In this document: one piece after another, positions 53,797 to 62,113 of the stretch
Position numbering within the stretch: position 1 is the stretch's first letter
Layout: the number at the start of each line of letters is the position of its first letter
NCBI GenBank assembly: GCA_902168185.1
Contig: CABHOV010000046.1
Location: forward strand, 868,001-932,000
Reading direction: 5' to 3'
Origin: an uncultured Bacteroides sp.
GTDB taxonomy: Bacteria > Bacteroidota > Bacteroidia > Cytophagales > Cyclobacteriaceae
DNA length: 64,000 bases
Translations under genes and position numbers: made by a program
Notes under the pieces: model-generated
What the model was told of the DNA's origin: nothing
Seen by the model: only the letters and a program-made list of their open reading frames with translations
The model's database searches: none

Positions 53797-54921
53797 TTAT
53801 TTGAAAGAGATCGAAAGATTGCTTGTTGCTTTTGGATTGTAAGGACTCAATGTGTCCAATCGCTTGGCCAACACATCCCACGCAGCTCCAGGGGATTTTC
53901 CTCCGGATATAAATCCTTGTGAGTCGTTAAAATATCCAGGTGCTGCTGTAGTCGATAAGTAAGCGGCTAAAACATTCTGATCAATACCGGGCCACACAGC
54001 CGTGATCTCGTTCGTGAATACATTTTTAATAGAGTATTCTTTTAGCAATACAGAACGATCATCGGAATCCAATGTACTGGGAGGTAAGCCCACTTCTGCT
54101 ACACCAATGTTTGCAGGGTCATTACCTGATGCAACAAACGCCCAGTTAAAGCCTGGTGTACCGGAGAACAATATAGCGTTGGGATGATTGCTGTTACCAT
54201 ATACATCTACTACATCGCCCTTTTTACCGGCAAACATGTGCAGGGTATTGATCGCATACAGATCATTCAACGGACTGCCTACTGGCAAACCTGCTATACT
54301 TACTTCCATGTGCGCATCGTAACCAAGTTCACCGGCTTCGCTATAGTCGATACGGAACATGGCATCGGGTGCATTTGCATTTTTAATACGATCGCAGTTA
54401 TAGGGCTTGATGATCGCGATTCCTTTCACCGTACTTGCTTTATTCCAGAAGATCTGCAGCGCCTTGCCACCGTCCGCTTCGCTTTCAGAATCAGCATCTG
54501 TAATGGTGAGTTCATAGTCCCAATCTTGTCCTTCAAAAGAAACATCTGACAAAACGATGAGGTTCTTAACACGATTGTCATCTTCACCGACATAGGTAAT
54601 CGACATCACGCGATCAATTTTATACTTACGAATGCCTGCTATAAATTCCTCCGCCAATTGTGAGGACGCCTCCCCTACTGCTATAAACGTTCCCAGGTTT
54701 ACATATATATCATTTCCTTTTACGGTGTCTTCAGCACTTCTTGCACCAAGTCTTCCATTTGCAGTACTGCTGCTGATGGAGGCCGGTATATCTACGCTGA
54801 AAGAAGAAGGAAGTATATCTTCCTGTGACGTTTCGTCTTGGTTCATTTCGCAGGACGTTAACAAAATAGAGAACGCCAGCCCCATGATTAAGACAAATGA
54901 AATCAGTTTTGCAGTCTTCAT
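53797..54921 (-). CDS. lipoprotein of unknown family
   Basis: A 374-residue exported lipoprotein: signal peptide with lipobox L-L-T-S-C (Cys24), then an acidic/Ser-rich linker and a mixed alpha/beta body. I do not recognise a family. Notable blocks are G-D-V-V-D-V-Y-G-N-S-N-H-P-N-A and F-N-W-A-F-V-A-S-G. No hydrolytic motif is visible. It is a single gene with its own terminator, next to but separate from the Fec-type locus. Confidence 0.72.
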   Translation of the reverse strand: MKTAKLISFVLIMGLAFSILLTSCEMNQDETSQEDILPSSFSVDIPASISSSTANGRLGARSAEDTVKGNDIYVNLGTFIAVGEASSQLAEEFIAGIRKYKIDRVMSITYVGEDDNRVKNLIVLSDVSFEGQDWDYELTITDADSESEADGGKALQIFWNKASTVKGIAIIKPYNCDRIKNANAPDAMFRIDYSEAGELGYDAHMEVSIAGLPVGSPLNDLYAINTLHMFAGKKGDVVDVYGNSNHPNAILFSGTPGFNWAFVASGNDPANIGVAEVGLPPSTLDSDDRSVLLKEYSIKNVFTNEITAVWPGIDQNVLAAYLSTTAAPGYFNDSQGFISGGKSPGAAWDVLAKRLDTLSPYNPKATSNLSISFK

Positions 54922-55153
54922 GTTTTTACTGTTTAGTTAAGTGTTTTTTGGTTTCTGTTTTGAGAAAGCAAGTGATTAACCTGCCTTACATCCCTAGAAC
55001 ACACGGATTTGGATATACCCTTATGTCACCTTCCGATTTTTTTAGAATGGCCTTTTTTGACAGTGAAAACAAAGAAAATGTGTTATAGCGTGAGCGATAC
55101 AGCTATCCTTATTCATTAACTATTAAGGAATAACAATTAACTGCTAAGCTTCA

Positions 55154-55945
55154 CTATTGGATAATCGTTGTATCGGAAACTACTGTGGAGACTGCGAAGA
55201 AGCCGATGGCACCTTCGCTGAGGTTGGTACTTACATTGTCGCGTTGTACATCGAATACACCTCCTCGCCATTCGGTTTCAGAGAGTAAAGATCTAAGAAA
55301 AGCCCTGTATGCAGGACTTAATGAATATTTCCTGCGAACAATGGTAGTATACAACGGGAAAGTAAAATCTGTTTTATCGGGTTTATATATATCGTTTACA
55401 TCAACGGTCTTCAGGTCATAGTATACAACTTTGCCCGCGCAGTTTGCGGCTGTACATGCGCTGGTATTTTCCCAGGTAAGTATATGATCGATAAAATTTG
55501 CATCTTGTCCGGAAGGGCTAAACGTTAATATATAGGCATCGCCATTCTGCTCGTAGTGCAACGTAGGAAGCGTTTCTACCGGCACGGCGCTATCCGCAGC
55601 GGTATATTCTTTTTCATTGTACTGAATCGACAAGCTATATATCCTCCCGGTTACGGCTCGTAATACAGGGGTATAGTATTCTCCTGATCCTGCAGGTGAT
55701 TCTGTTAATGTATATATCGTTGTTCCGTCTCCGATTGTTACCACCGCACCGCTGATCGGCTCAGGCGTTTCGTTTTGTGTTTTATAGGGACGCGTTAATT
55801 TGATTCTGTGTTTTATATTCTCGTTGGTCAATATCCCTTCCACCACAACCAGATTGGTATCATACGATGATAGCGGAAGATCAGCAGACTCTTCGCAAGC
55901 TATCAGCATATACATTAAGAAGGCTATAACAGTTTGTATCCTCAT
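55154..55945 (-). CDS. DUF4249 lipoprotein
   Basis: A 263-residue DUF4249 family protein with signal peptide and lipobox L-I-A-C (Cys17). The G-I-L-T-N-E-N-x-x-H-R-I-K-L-T-R motif and an Ig-like carboxypeptidase-regulatory-type N-domain are typical. DUF4249 proteins accompany STN-type TonB receptors in Bacteroidota and are presumed to be surface subunits of those receptors. It overlaps the receptor gene by four bases. Confidence 0.88.
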   Translation of the reverse strand: MRIQTVIAFLMYMLIACEESADLPLSSYDTNLVVVEGILTNENIKHRIKLTRPYKTQNETPEPISGAVVTIGDGTTIYTLTESPAGSGEYYTPVLRAVTGRIYSLSIQYNEKEYTAADSAVPVETLPTLHYEQNGDAYILTFSPSGQDANFIDHILTWENTSACTAANCAGKVVYYDLKTVDVNDIYKPDKTDFTFPLYTTIVRRKYSLSPAYRAFLRSLLSETEWRGGVFDVQRDNVSTNLSEGAIGFFAVSTVVSDTTIIQ

Positions 55946-58581
55946 AAGAACTTAAAGTTATAGGCTATAGATGGCGTAAATCTGAATAAATAGAAATGTG
56001 ATGTTGTACGGTTATTCTCCAGCAGGTTGGATGGTATCTCAAAATCACCATCGCTTGATTCCGTTTTGTTATAGTTTACAAAGAGTGAGTTTTTCCGTCC
56101 GTAGAGATTGAAAACAGAAAACGAGACACTATGCTTGAATCTCTTTTCAGGATTCTTATTCAGCTTAAAAGTAGCCGAGATATCCATCCTATGATAATCC
56201 GGAAGCCTGTCATTATTCTTCTGTCCATATACCGGAACTTCTTCACCATTATACATATAAAAACTAATGGGCGAAGAAAACGGAGCACCGGTTGAATATG
56301 TCCAGTTCATGCCGAAGTTCCAACGCAAAGAAAGATCATAAGCAAGCATCAGATTTACCTGGTGAGGCCTGTCGTAAAAAGCATTATACACCCGGCCTTC
56401 ATTAACATCAGCAAACTTTCGCTTCGCGCGCGAATAGGTATAGCCTGCCCATCCGCGAAGACGGCCTTCATCCTTTTTAGCAAGCAATTCAATCCCATAA
56501 GCAGTAGCCGTACCGATGCGCAACTCACGCTCTACTAAAGGGTTCAGTAACGTTTCCGCATGCGCGTTATAGTCAATCTGGTTGTCCATCTTTTTATAAA
56601 AAGCTTCTGCCATAACAGATGTACCCAAACGTTGCAACGACCGATAGTAACCAAGTGCTACCTGGTTCGAATACTCCGGCTTTATATTTATACTGCTGGG
56701 AAGCCAGACTTCCAGCGAAGTAAACGGGCTGGTAGAATTCGAAATTAAATGAACATTTTGAACGTTGCGAGAGAAGCTTGCCTTGACCGATGCGTTCTCA
56801 TTCAACAAATAGCTTATCGTGGCGCGGGGCTCTACATTTACAAACTGTTTATAGTTCTCGCCTTTCTTATAGTATAAAGTATCAATCGGGTTTCTATTCT
56901 CATCGAAAACAAATTCAAAGGCTTCACCCGTATTGGACCAAAGCGAAAATCGCAATCCATAATTTATACCCCATCGCTCTCCGACTTTCACTTCATGGTT
57001 GGCATACAATACCACTTCAAATGCATTGCGCACAGAAAGCGAAGGTATAGATGCCAGCGTTGTATCCGACTTGAAATTCCCCGGATTGAAAGTGTATCCA
57101 TTTATACCTATACCAAACGTTACTTCATTTTCTGGTTTTATAAAGTAACTGAAATCCGATTTCAGATTTATATTGGATATGTGAGAATTCCACCGCGTGT
57201 TCGTGTCAACATCGGTATATAAGAAGTAATCGTAACCGGCTATAGCCAGCGTGGTGTTCATAAACAGGCGATCGCTGAACAAATGATTCCACCGGAGTGT
57301 GCCTGCAGTATTCGTCCAGGAAATTCCCGTGTTGTTGTTAAAGTAGTTGTCGTCACCGTTATAAAATGAAAAGAAAAAATGATTACGCTGATTCAACCTG
57401 ACATTTACTTTGGAAGTGAAATCATGAAAATCAAACTGTTTTATATCGCTATCCACCTTTTGCAAAATCCATTTTACAGTAGAGGCACGCGCGGAAACGA
57501 GAAATGAACTTGCACTTTTTTTGAAAGGTCCTTCCACTCCGAGCTTGGTAGAAATAAGTCCCGTGCTTCCCCAGACCTGTACATGTTGATCGTTCCCTTT
57601 CTTTGTACGTATATCCAGCACAGACGATAATCTTCCGCCAAGCGAAGCAGGCATATCTCCTTTATATAACGTCATATCATTTACGGCATCGGGTATAATG
57701 GTAGAAAAGACACCGAGCAAATGACTCGGATTATAGATCGGAGCATCGTCTATCAATACCAGGTTCTGGTCACGGTTTCCACCGCGCACATAATAAAATG
57801 TAGAGCCATCGGCATGCATCTTTACACCGGGTATAGATTCCAGTGATTTCACTACATCCATTTCCCCGAATAGTGCGGGCCGTTCTTCTACCGCCTTAGG
57901 GCGCACATGGGTATTGCCCGCAGCAATCTCCTGAACCATATCCGGCAGCGCATTGCTCACAACGACTTCTTCTAATACCGGTAACTCTTCCTTCAATGCT
58001 ATATCTTGCTGGTAAGAAGCGCTTAGATCTATGGTCGCCAAATATTCCTTGTAGCCAAGAAATGAGCTGGATATAGTATAGCTGCCTTTCGGAACCGTAA
58101 TAGAAAAGAAACCAAAAGCATTTGTAACAGTACCTGTCTGTAGCTCTTTTAAAAGAACAGTGGCACCGATAAGCGCTTCCCCGGTATCGGCATCCTTAAT
58201 GTTTCCGCTGAATGTAAAAGTAGACGCGTTATTTTTGTCTACACGTTTTTCAGGCTTCAGTATAACTTGTCCTTCTACCAAAGTATATTTCATTCCAAAC
58301 TGCTCCGACAGATCATTTAGAATAGAAGTCAACGACTGATTGACGACCCTATAGCGAACGATTTGTGCGGCTGGAATTTTTTTAGGGTTATATGAAAATC
58401 GAATGCCACTTTTCTGAGCGATGATGGCAAGTAGTTCCGTAAGTGACGTATTCACATCTATACTGAGTGTTACATCGGGCAGATTATTTTGTGCAGAGGC
58501 ATGCAGGTATAAAAAGATCATCGGGACAACCAGTCCCTTTAAAAGTTTTTTTTGGATGGATCGCTGAATACTTGCTAGCAT
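55942..58581 (-). CDS. TonB-dependent receptor with STN signalling domain
   Basis: An 879-residue outer-membrane receptor. Signal peptide (1-30), STN domain (about 50-108) that talks to FecR-like anti-sigma factors, a carboxypeptidase-regulatory-like domain (about 122-205), the plug (about 210-330, with L-I-D-D-A-P-I-Y-N-P) and a beta barrel to the end, closing F-K-F-L. It overlaps fecR by seven bases and DUF4249 by four. The ligand is unknown; no SusD homologue is present, so it is not a typical glycan system. Confidence 0.93.
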   Translation of the reverse strand: MLASIQRSIQKKLLKGLVVPMIFLYLHASAQNNLPDVTLSIDVNTSLTELLAIIAQKSGIRFSYNPKKIPAAQIVRYRVVNQSLTSILNDLSEQFGMKYTLVEGQVILKPEKRVDKNNASTFTFSGNIKDADTGEALIGATVLLKELQTGTVTNAFGFFSITVPKGSYTISSSFLGYKEYLATIDLSASYQQDIALKEELPVLEEVVVSNALPDMVQEIAAGNTHVRPKAVEERPALFGEMDVVKSLESIPGVKMHADGSTFYYVRGGNRDQNLVLIDDAPIYNPSHLLGVFSTIIPDAVNDMTLYKGDMPASLGGRLSSVLDIRTKKGNDQHVQVWGSTGLISTKLGVEGPFKKSASSFLVSARASTVKWILQKVDSDIKQFDFHDFTSKVNVRLNQRNHFFFSFYNGDDNYFNNNTGISWTNTAGTLRWNHLFSDRLFMNTTLAIAGYDYFLYTDVDTNTRWNSHISNINLKSDFSYFIKPENEVTFGIGINGYTFNPGNFKSDTTLASIPSLSVRNAFEVVLYANHEVKVGERWGINYGLRFSLWSNTGEAFEFVFDENRNPIDTLYYKKGENYKQFVNVEPRATISYLLNENASVKASFSRNVQNVHLISNSTSPFTSLEVWLPSSINIKPEYSNQVALGYYRSLQRLGTSVMAEAFYKKMDNQIDYNAHAETLLNPLVERELRIGTATAYGIELLAKKDEGRLRGWAGYTYSRAKRKFADVNEGRVYNAFYDRPHQVNLMLAYDLSLRWNFGMNWTYSTGAPFSSPISFYMYNGEEVPVYGQKNNDRLPDYHRMDISATFKLNKNPEKRFKHSVSFSVFNLYGRKNSLFVNYNKTESSDGDFEIPSNLLENNRTTSHFYLFRFTPSIAYNFKFL

Positions 58582-59600
58582 CCTGCTGCTGTGATTACAA
58601 TCTGATTACCGTTAACCTGGTAAGTAAGATTAAGCGTTGTTTCCAGCACGTGCAGAACTGCATCGAGAGACTGATGATCGAATGTAACCGTTACAACGCA
58701 AGACGCAGGAACGTCAGCAGCTATAGTGATGTTGGCCCGGTATATTTTATTCAACGTTTCCACCACAGCACGAAGATCGTCTTCCGTAAATATAATTTTG
58801 CGCGTATTCCACGACTGGAAGTTCACATCCTTATTTATACTACTGCTAACTTGCTGGCTGCCTTTACTATATATACCCTTTTCTCCGGCAACGAGCTTCA
58901 CTTCTGTTTTTGAATCCGGCACAGAAAGCTTTACAGTACCAGTCTCGACAACCACTTCTACTTGCGCCAGGCTATCGTACGCCAGCACATTGAACGATGT
59001 TCCCAACACTTCTACTACGGCACTGTTCGCATGTATACGAAACGTTTTTTGGGGATTGCGCGTGACTTCGAAAAATGCTTCGCCCTGGAGGGTCACCGTT
59101 CGGTCCTTTTCATTAAAGGAGGAAGAATACGAAAGTTCAGAGTGACTATTCAGTGTTACCTGCGATCCATCCGGTAAAGATATAGTGCGCGTCTCGGAAG
59201 CAGTTTCATAATGTATAGTATTATCTCCGGAAATAAAATTTAGGATGATCCAGCCAGAGACGGCTACCAATGCTATAGCCGCTGCAATTTTATACCAAAA
59301 GTTTAATGGAGATTTTTCTATAGAACGGAGTTTAGCTTCCGGCTTCCCTTCGTTCCTCTGAATCGTTGTTATGAAATGATTCCACTCGTGATCTATATCA
59401 ACCGTATGCATTGCTTCAGCCTGATGTGCATAGTGATTCTCGCTTATCTCGAATACTTTTTTGTATGCAAGATAATGGCGCTCATTTTCCTGTGCCTCTG
59501 CAATCCAGTCACGTAATGCCGTCTCCTCTTCGGAAGAAGCTTCACCCGCCAGATGCTTCGTTATCAGCTCTTTTACACTATCGTCAAAATCATTTTTCAC
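58575..59600 (-). CDS. FecR family anti-sigma factor
   Basis: A 341-residue inner-membrane regulator. N-terminal cytoplasmic domain with L-A-G-E-A-S-S-E-E-E (about 17-26) and W-x-x-A, one membrane helix at about 105-124, a periplasmic FecR domain (about 130-230) and a DUF4974 domain (about 265-338). It transmits the state of the STN receptor to the sigma factor encoded upstream. GTG start. It overlaps the receptor gene by seven bases. Confidence 0.93.
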   Translation of the reverse strand: MKNDFDDSVKELITKHLAGEASSEEETALRDWIAEAQENERHYLAYKKVFEISENHYAHQAEAMHTVDIDHEWNHFITTIQRNEGKPEAKLRSIEKSPLNFWYKIAAAIALVAVSGWIILNFISGDNTIHYETASETRTISLPDGSQVTLNSHSELSYSSSFNEKDRTVTLQGEAFFEVTRNPQKTFRIHANSAVVEVLGTSFNVLAYDSLAQVEVVVETGTVKLSVPDSKTEVKLVAGEKGIYSKGSQQVSSSINKDVNFQSWNTRKIIFTEDDLRAVVETLNKIYRANITIAADVPASCVVTVTFDHQSLDAVLHVLETTLNLTYQVNGNQIVITAAGC

Positions 59601-59641
59601 TCATCTATTCTGTTTTATAACACATAAATTCAGCGTTACCC

Positions 59642-60166
59642 TTATTGTCTCCACATAAAAAATATCAGCGTAAGAAATTCACCCAGGTGTTCACGTAGCA
59701 CACTCAGGGCTTTCGACATCTGCGCTTCAACAGTCTTGATGGAGATTCCCATTTTCTCTGCAATCTGTGCATACTTCAAGCCTTCCATACGATTCAACTC
59801 GAAAACCATTCTGCATTTTTCCGGCAATGACTGGATGCCGATTTCAATTTCACGCTCGAGCTCGGAAGTCTCCAGCGATGTGTTGTTTTCCACCAACGCT
59901 TCCTCTTTCACATTTTCAAGTATAACATGCTTTTTATTATCGCGGATGTGATTGAGACTTCGATTTCGCACCGCTGTATATAGATAGCTTCGATAATTCG
60001 TATCCGAAGGAAGTGTATCAAATTTTTCCCAAACGGTGACAAACACATCGTGCACCAAGCCCTTCGCCTCATCCCAGTCTCCTACATACTTGAATGAAAA
60101 ACTGCAGAGTGGTTTGAATAACTCTCTGAACAATTGTTCGAACGTATTTAAGTTCTTATCTGCCAA
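59642..60166 (-). CDS. ECF RNA polymerase sigma factor (FecI-like)
   Basis: A 174-residue extracytoplasmic-function sigma factor: sigma-2 region with D-W-D-E-A-K-G-L-V-H-D-V-F-V-x-V-W (about 31-47) and sigma-4 region with G-L-K-Y-A-Q-I-A-E-K-M-G-I-S-I-K-T-V-E (about 129-147). The first codon is TTG. It heads the fecR-receptor-DUF4249 locus, which it probably activates when the receptor is occupied. Confidence 0.93.
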   Translation of the reverse strand: MADKNLNTFEQLFRELFKPLCSFSFKYVGDWDEAKGLVHDVFVTVWEKFDTLPSDTNYRSYLYTAVRNRSLNHIRDNKKHVILENVKEEALVENNTSLETSELEREIEIGIQSLPEKCRMVFELNRMEGLKYAQIAEKMGISIKTVEAQMSKALSVLREHLGEFLTLIFFMWRQ

Positions 60167-60341
60167 GATTCCGATGGCTTGTTAGGCTCTATTAAACTTA
60201 AAGATATTAAAAATAAACATCTGCCATCGCTCGTTATTACGCGACAAAGACCAGAATAAACATTGCATTGTTGAATCTGAAAAAAATAAGGCCTCTGAAA
60301 ATATGCTTAGCGGCCGAATTGTCTTATCTTTTAGAATTATT

Positions 60342-60358
60342 GATAGCACAGTGCTATC
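60342..60358. promoter_or_regulatory. odd-length palindrome before desaturase gene
   Basis: GATAGCAC-A-GTGCTATC: perfect 8-bp half-sites around one A, 21 bases before the desaturase ATG. It lies just after TATCTTTT (60325-60332), a near -7 element, so it would sit at the transcription start or early leader, a good operator position. Confidence 0.5.
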
Positions 60359-60379
60359 CAGTCCGATAAACTTGAACCT

Positions 60380-61507
60380 GTGAAAGTAAACGAACAAGTA
60401 AAATTTGCCAAAGACTATACTGGTTTCTACGCCAAAGTAAGAGAACGCGCAGACCACTATTTTACAAGCAAAAACCTATCGCGTAACGCAGACGCGCTAA
60501 TGATTTTCAAAACTGTATTTTTCCTCGGAGGCACATTCAGTTTATACTTGCTCATTCTATCAGATTCGTTTTCACTGTGGACGATGTTCGCGATGGCGAT
60601 CGGCTTAGGAGTCTTCTCTGCGTTCATCGGCTTCAATGTATGCCATGACGCTATACATGGCTCATACTCTTCCAACGCTTTTGTGAACACAGCCCTCGGA
60701 TCAATCTTTAACCTGATCGGTGCCAATGTATACAACTGGAAGATCTCTCATAATTTAGTTCACCATACATTTACCAACATTCATGAACATGACGATGATC
60801 TTGTGGTAGCGCCTGGTCTGGTGACGGTATGTCCTCAGGAATCACCATTGCCCATTCAACGTTATCAGCATTTCTATGCTTTCCTGCTTTACGGAATGGC
60901 AAGTTTAGCGTGGATCTTCGCGAAAGACTATATTAAGTTTTTTCAAAGTAAAATTGGCGGTCACGCAACACCAAGTCATCCGCGCATCGAGCTTTTCAAA
61001 CTCTTCTTCTTTAAAATACTATACTATATATTGGTTATTGTATTGCCTTTGATGTTGATTGATTCCATTACCTGGTGGCAATTCGCGATTGGATTTGTAT
61101 GCATGCAAATGGCAAAAGGTTTTGTGTTGGGATTAGTCTTCCAACTGGCTCACATCGTGGAAGGACTGGAGTTTCCTGAGCCTGATACATCCGGACAAAT
61201 GGAAGATGCATGGGCAGCCCATCAGATGCGTACTACAGCCAACTTCGGAGTACAGAATTTCTTTACCTGCTTTTTCTGTGGTGGACTCAATATGCAGATC
61301 GAACATCATTTATTCCCAAAGGTTTGCCATACACATTACCGCGCGTTATCCGCGATTGTAAAGAGCACCGCGCACGAATATGGTTTACCGTATTTTGAAA
61401 ACGACTCTTTCTCTACAGCACTCGCGTCACATTACCGCCTCTTGCGGAAGTTCGGCAAGGAAGCTTTGGACAGCAACTCTATCCGGGCAAAAGAACTCGT
61501 AGTCTAA
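60380..61507 (+). CDS. fatty acid desaturase with QxxHH third histidine box
   Basis: A 375-residue membrane di-iron desaturase. Boxes: H-D-A-I-H-G, H-N-L-V-H-H and Q-I-E-H-H-L-F-P. The Gln in the third box is the mark of front-end (Delta5/Delta6-type) desaturases; no fused cytochrome b5 domain is present. Four hydrophobic helices. Annotated as linoleoyl-CoA-type desaturases in many Bacteroidota, but regiospecificity is unproved. A palindrome upstream suggests dedicated regulation. Confidence 0.9.
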   Translation: MKVNEQVKFAKDYTGFYAKVRERADHYFTSKNLSRNADALMIFKTVFFLGGTFSLYLLILSDSFSLWTMFAMAIGLGVFSAFIGFNVCHDAIHGSYSSNAFVNTALGSIFNLIGANVYNWKISHNLVHHTFTNIHEHDDDLVVAPGLVTVCPQESPLPIQRYQHFYAFLLYGMASLAWIFAKDYIKFFQSKIGGHATPSHPRIELFKLFFFKILYYILVIVLPLMLIDSITWWQFAIGFVCMQMAKGFVLGLVFQLAHIVEGLEFPEPDTSGQMEDAWAAHQMRTTANFGVQNFFTCFFCGGLNMQIEHHLFPKVCHTHYRALSAIVKSTAHEYGLPYFENDSFSTALASHYRLLRKFGKEALDSNSIRAKELVV

Positions 61508-61524
61508 AACAAAAAGTATATTCT

Positions 61525-61551
61525 CACCAATCTCTCCCAGAGAGATTGGTG
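61525..61551 (+). terminator. hairpin after desaturase
   Basis: Perfect 12-bp stem CACCAATCTCTC / GAGAGATTGGTG with loop CCA, 18 bases after the stop. No T run follows directly; it may be a stability element or part of a tandem terminator. Confidence 0.55.
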
Positions 61552-61559
61552 AAGCATTC

Positions 61560-61590
61560 TTACTCAACTATTCTGGTTGAGTAATTCTTC
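61560..61590 (+). terminator. second hairpin after desaturase
   Basis: Perfect 9-bp stem TTACTCAAC / GTTGAGTAA, loop TATTCTG, followed by TTCTTC. Weak T tract; with the preceding hairpin it probably ends the desaturase transcript. Confidence 0.55.
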
Positions 61591-61758
61591 TATTGTATTT
61601 CTGCAAAGGTTACCGATCTTGAATTTGCTCAACTCGTGTTAACTGAATCTAAAGAACTCTTTCTTCTCTTACCATATAGGTATACGGTCCAGTGATTTGG
61701 ACGCAAGTATGATCTGATCTATAAAGACATTTTTCCTAAACATTTTTAAGCTACTCTC

Positions 61759-61772
61759 ATCAGTATACTGAT
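61759..61772. promoter_or_regulatory. 14-bp palindrome
   Basis: ATCAGTATACTGAT is a perfect palindrome in non-coding DNA about 340 bases upstream of the CHASE3-GAF gene. It could be a regulator site; no partner is known. Confidence 0.35.
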
Positions 61773-62113
61773 CAATGACTACGTAAATCCACCGAGGTAT
61801 TTACGTGTAGTAAGACTTACATTTTATATATTTTTTTTTAAATCAAGTTTAACCTTACAATGATGGTATACATACCGCTAGCATAAATATACCTTGGACC
61901 TAATGTTAGATTTTTGCGAAAGTTTTCATAATCACTATACCCCCACCTTGAAATACGAATCTGCCTCAATGCATTTATCATCAGATAATAAATAGCTAAC
62001 ATTATTTACTGAGAAGATTCACTGAAATAATAGGGAGCAAGATATATAGCAAGGCATGTCAGCAAACAAGAGAGTAATAAAAATTTAAGATATAAAATTT
62101 AGGAATTGGCTTT

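Larger units (their letters stand above)
61508..62113. other. 606-base non-coding stretch with several inverted repeats
   Basis: No ORF with coding character. It holds two adjacent hairpins (61525-61551 and 61560-61584), a 14-bp palindrome at 61759-61772, and an imperfect inverted repeat CTACGTAAAT / ATTTACGTGTAG at about 61779-61813. The rest is AT-rich. The upstream half probably carries desaturase termination and the downstream half the promoter of the CHASE3 gene, though I see no clear TAnnTTTG element. Confidence 0.6.

Noticed and set aside
61779-61813. Small CRISPR-like or repeat array
   Set aside because: The inverted repeats in this region differ from one another and there is no regularly spaced direct repeat anywhere in the window.
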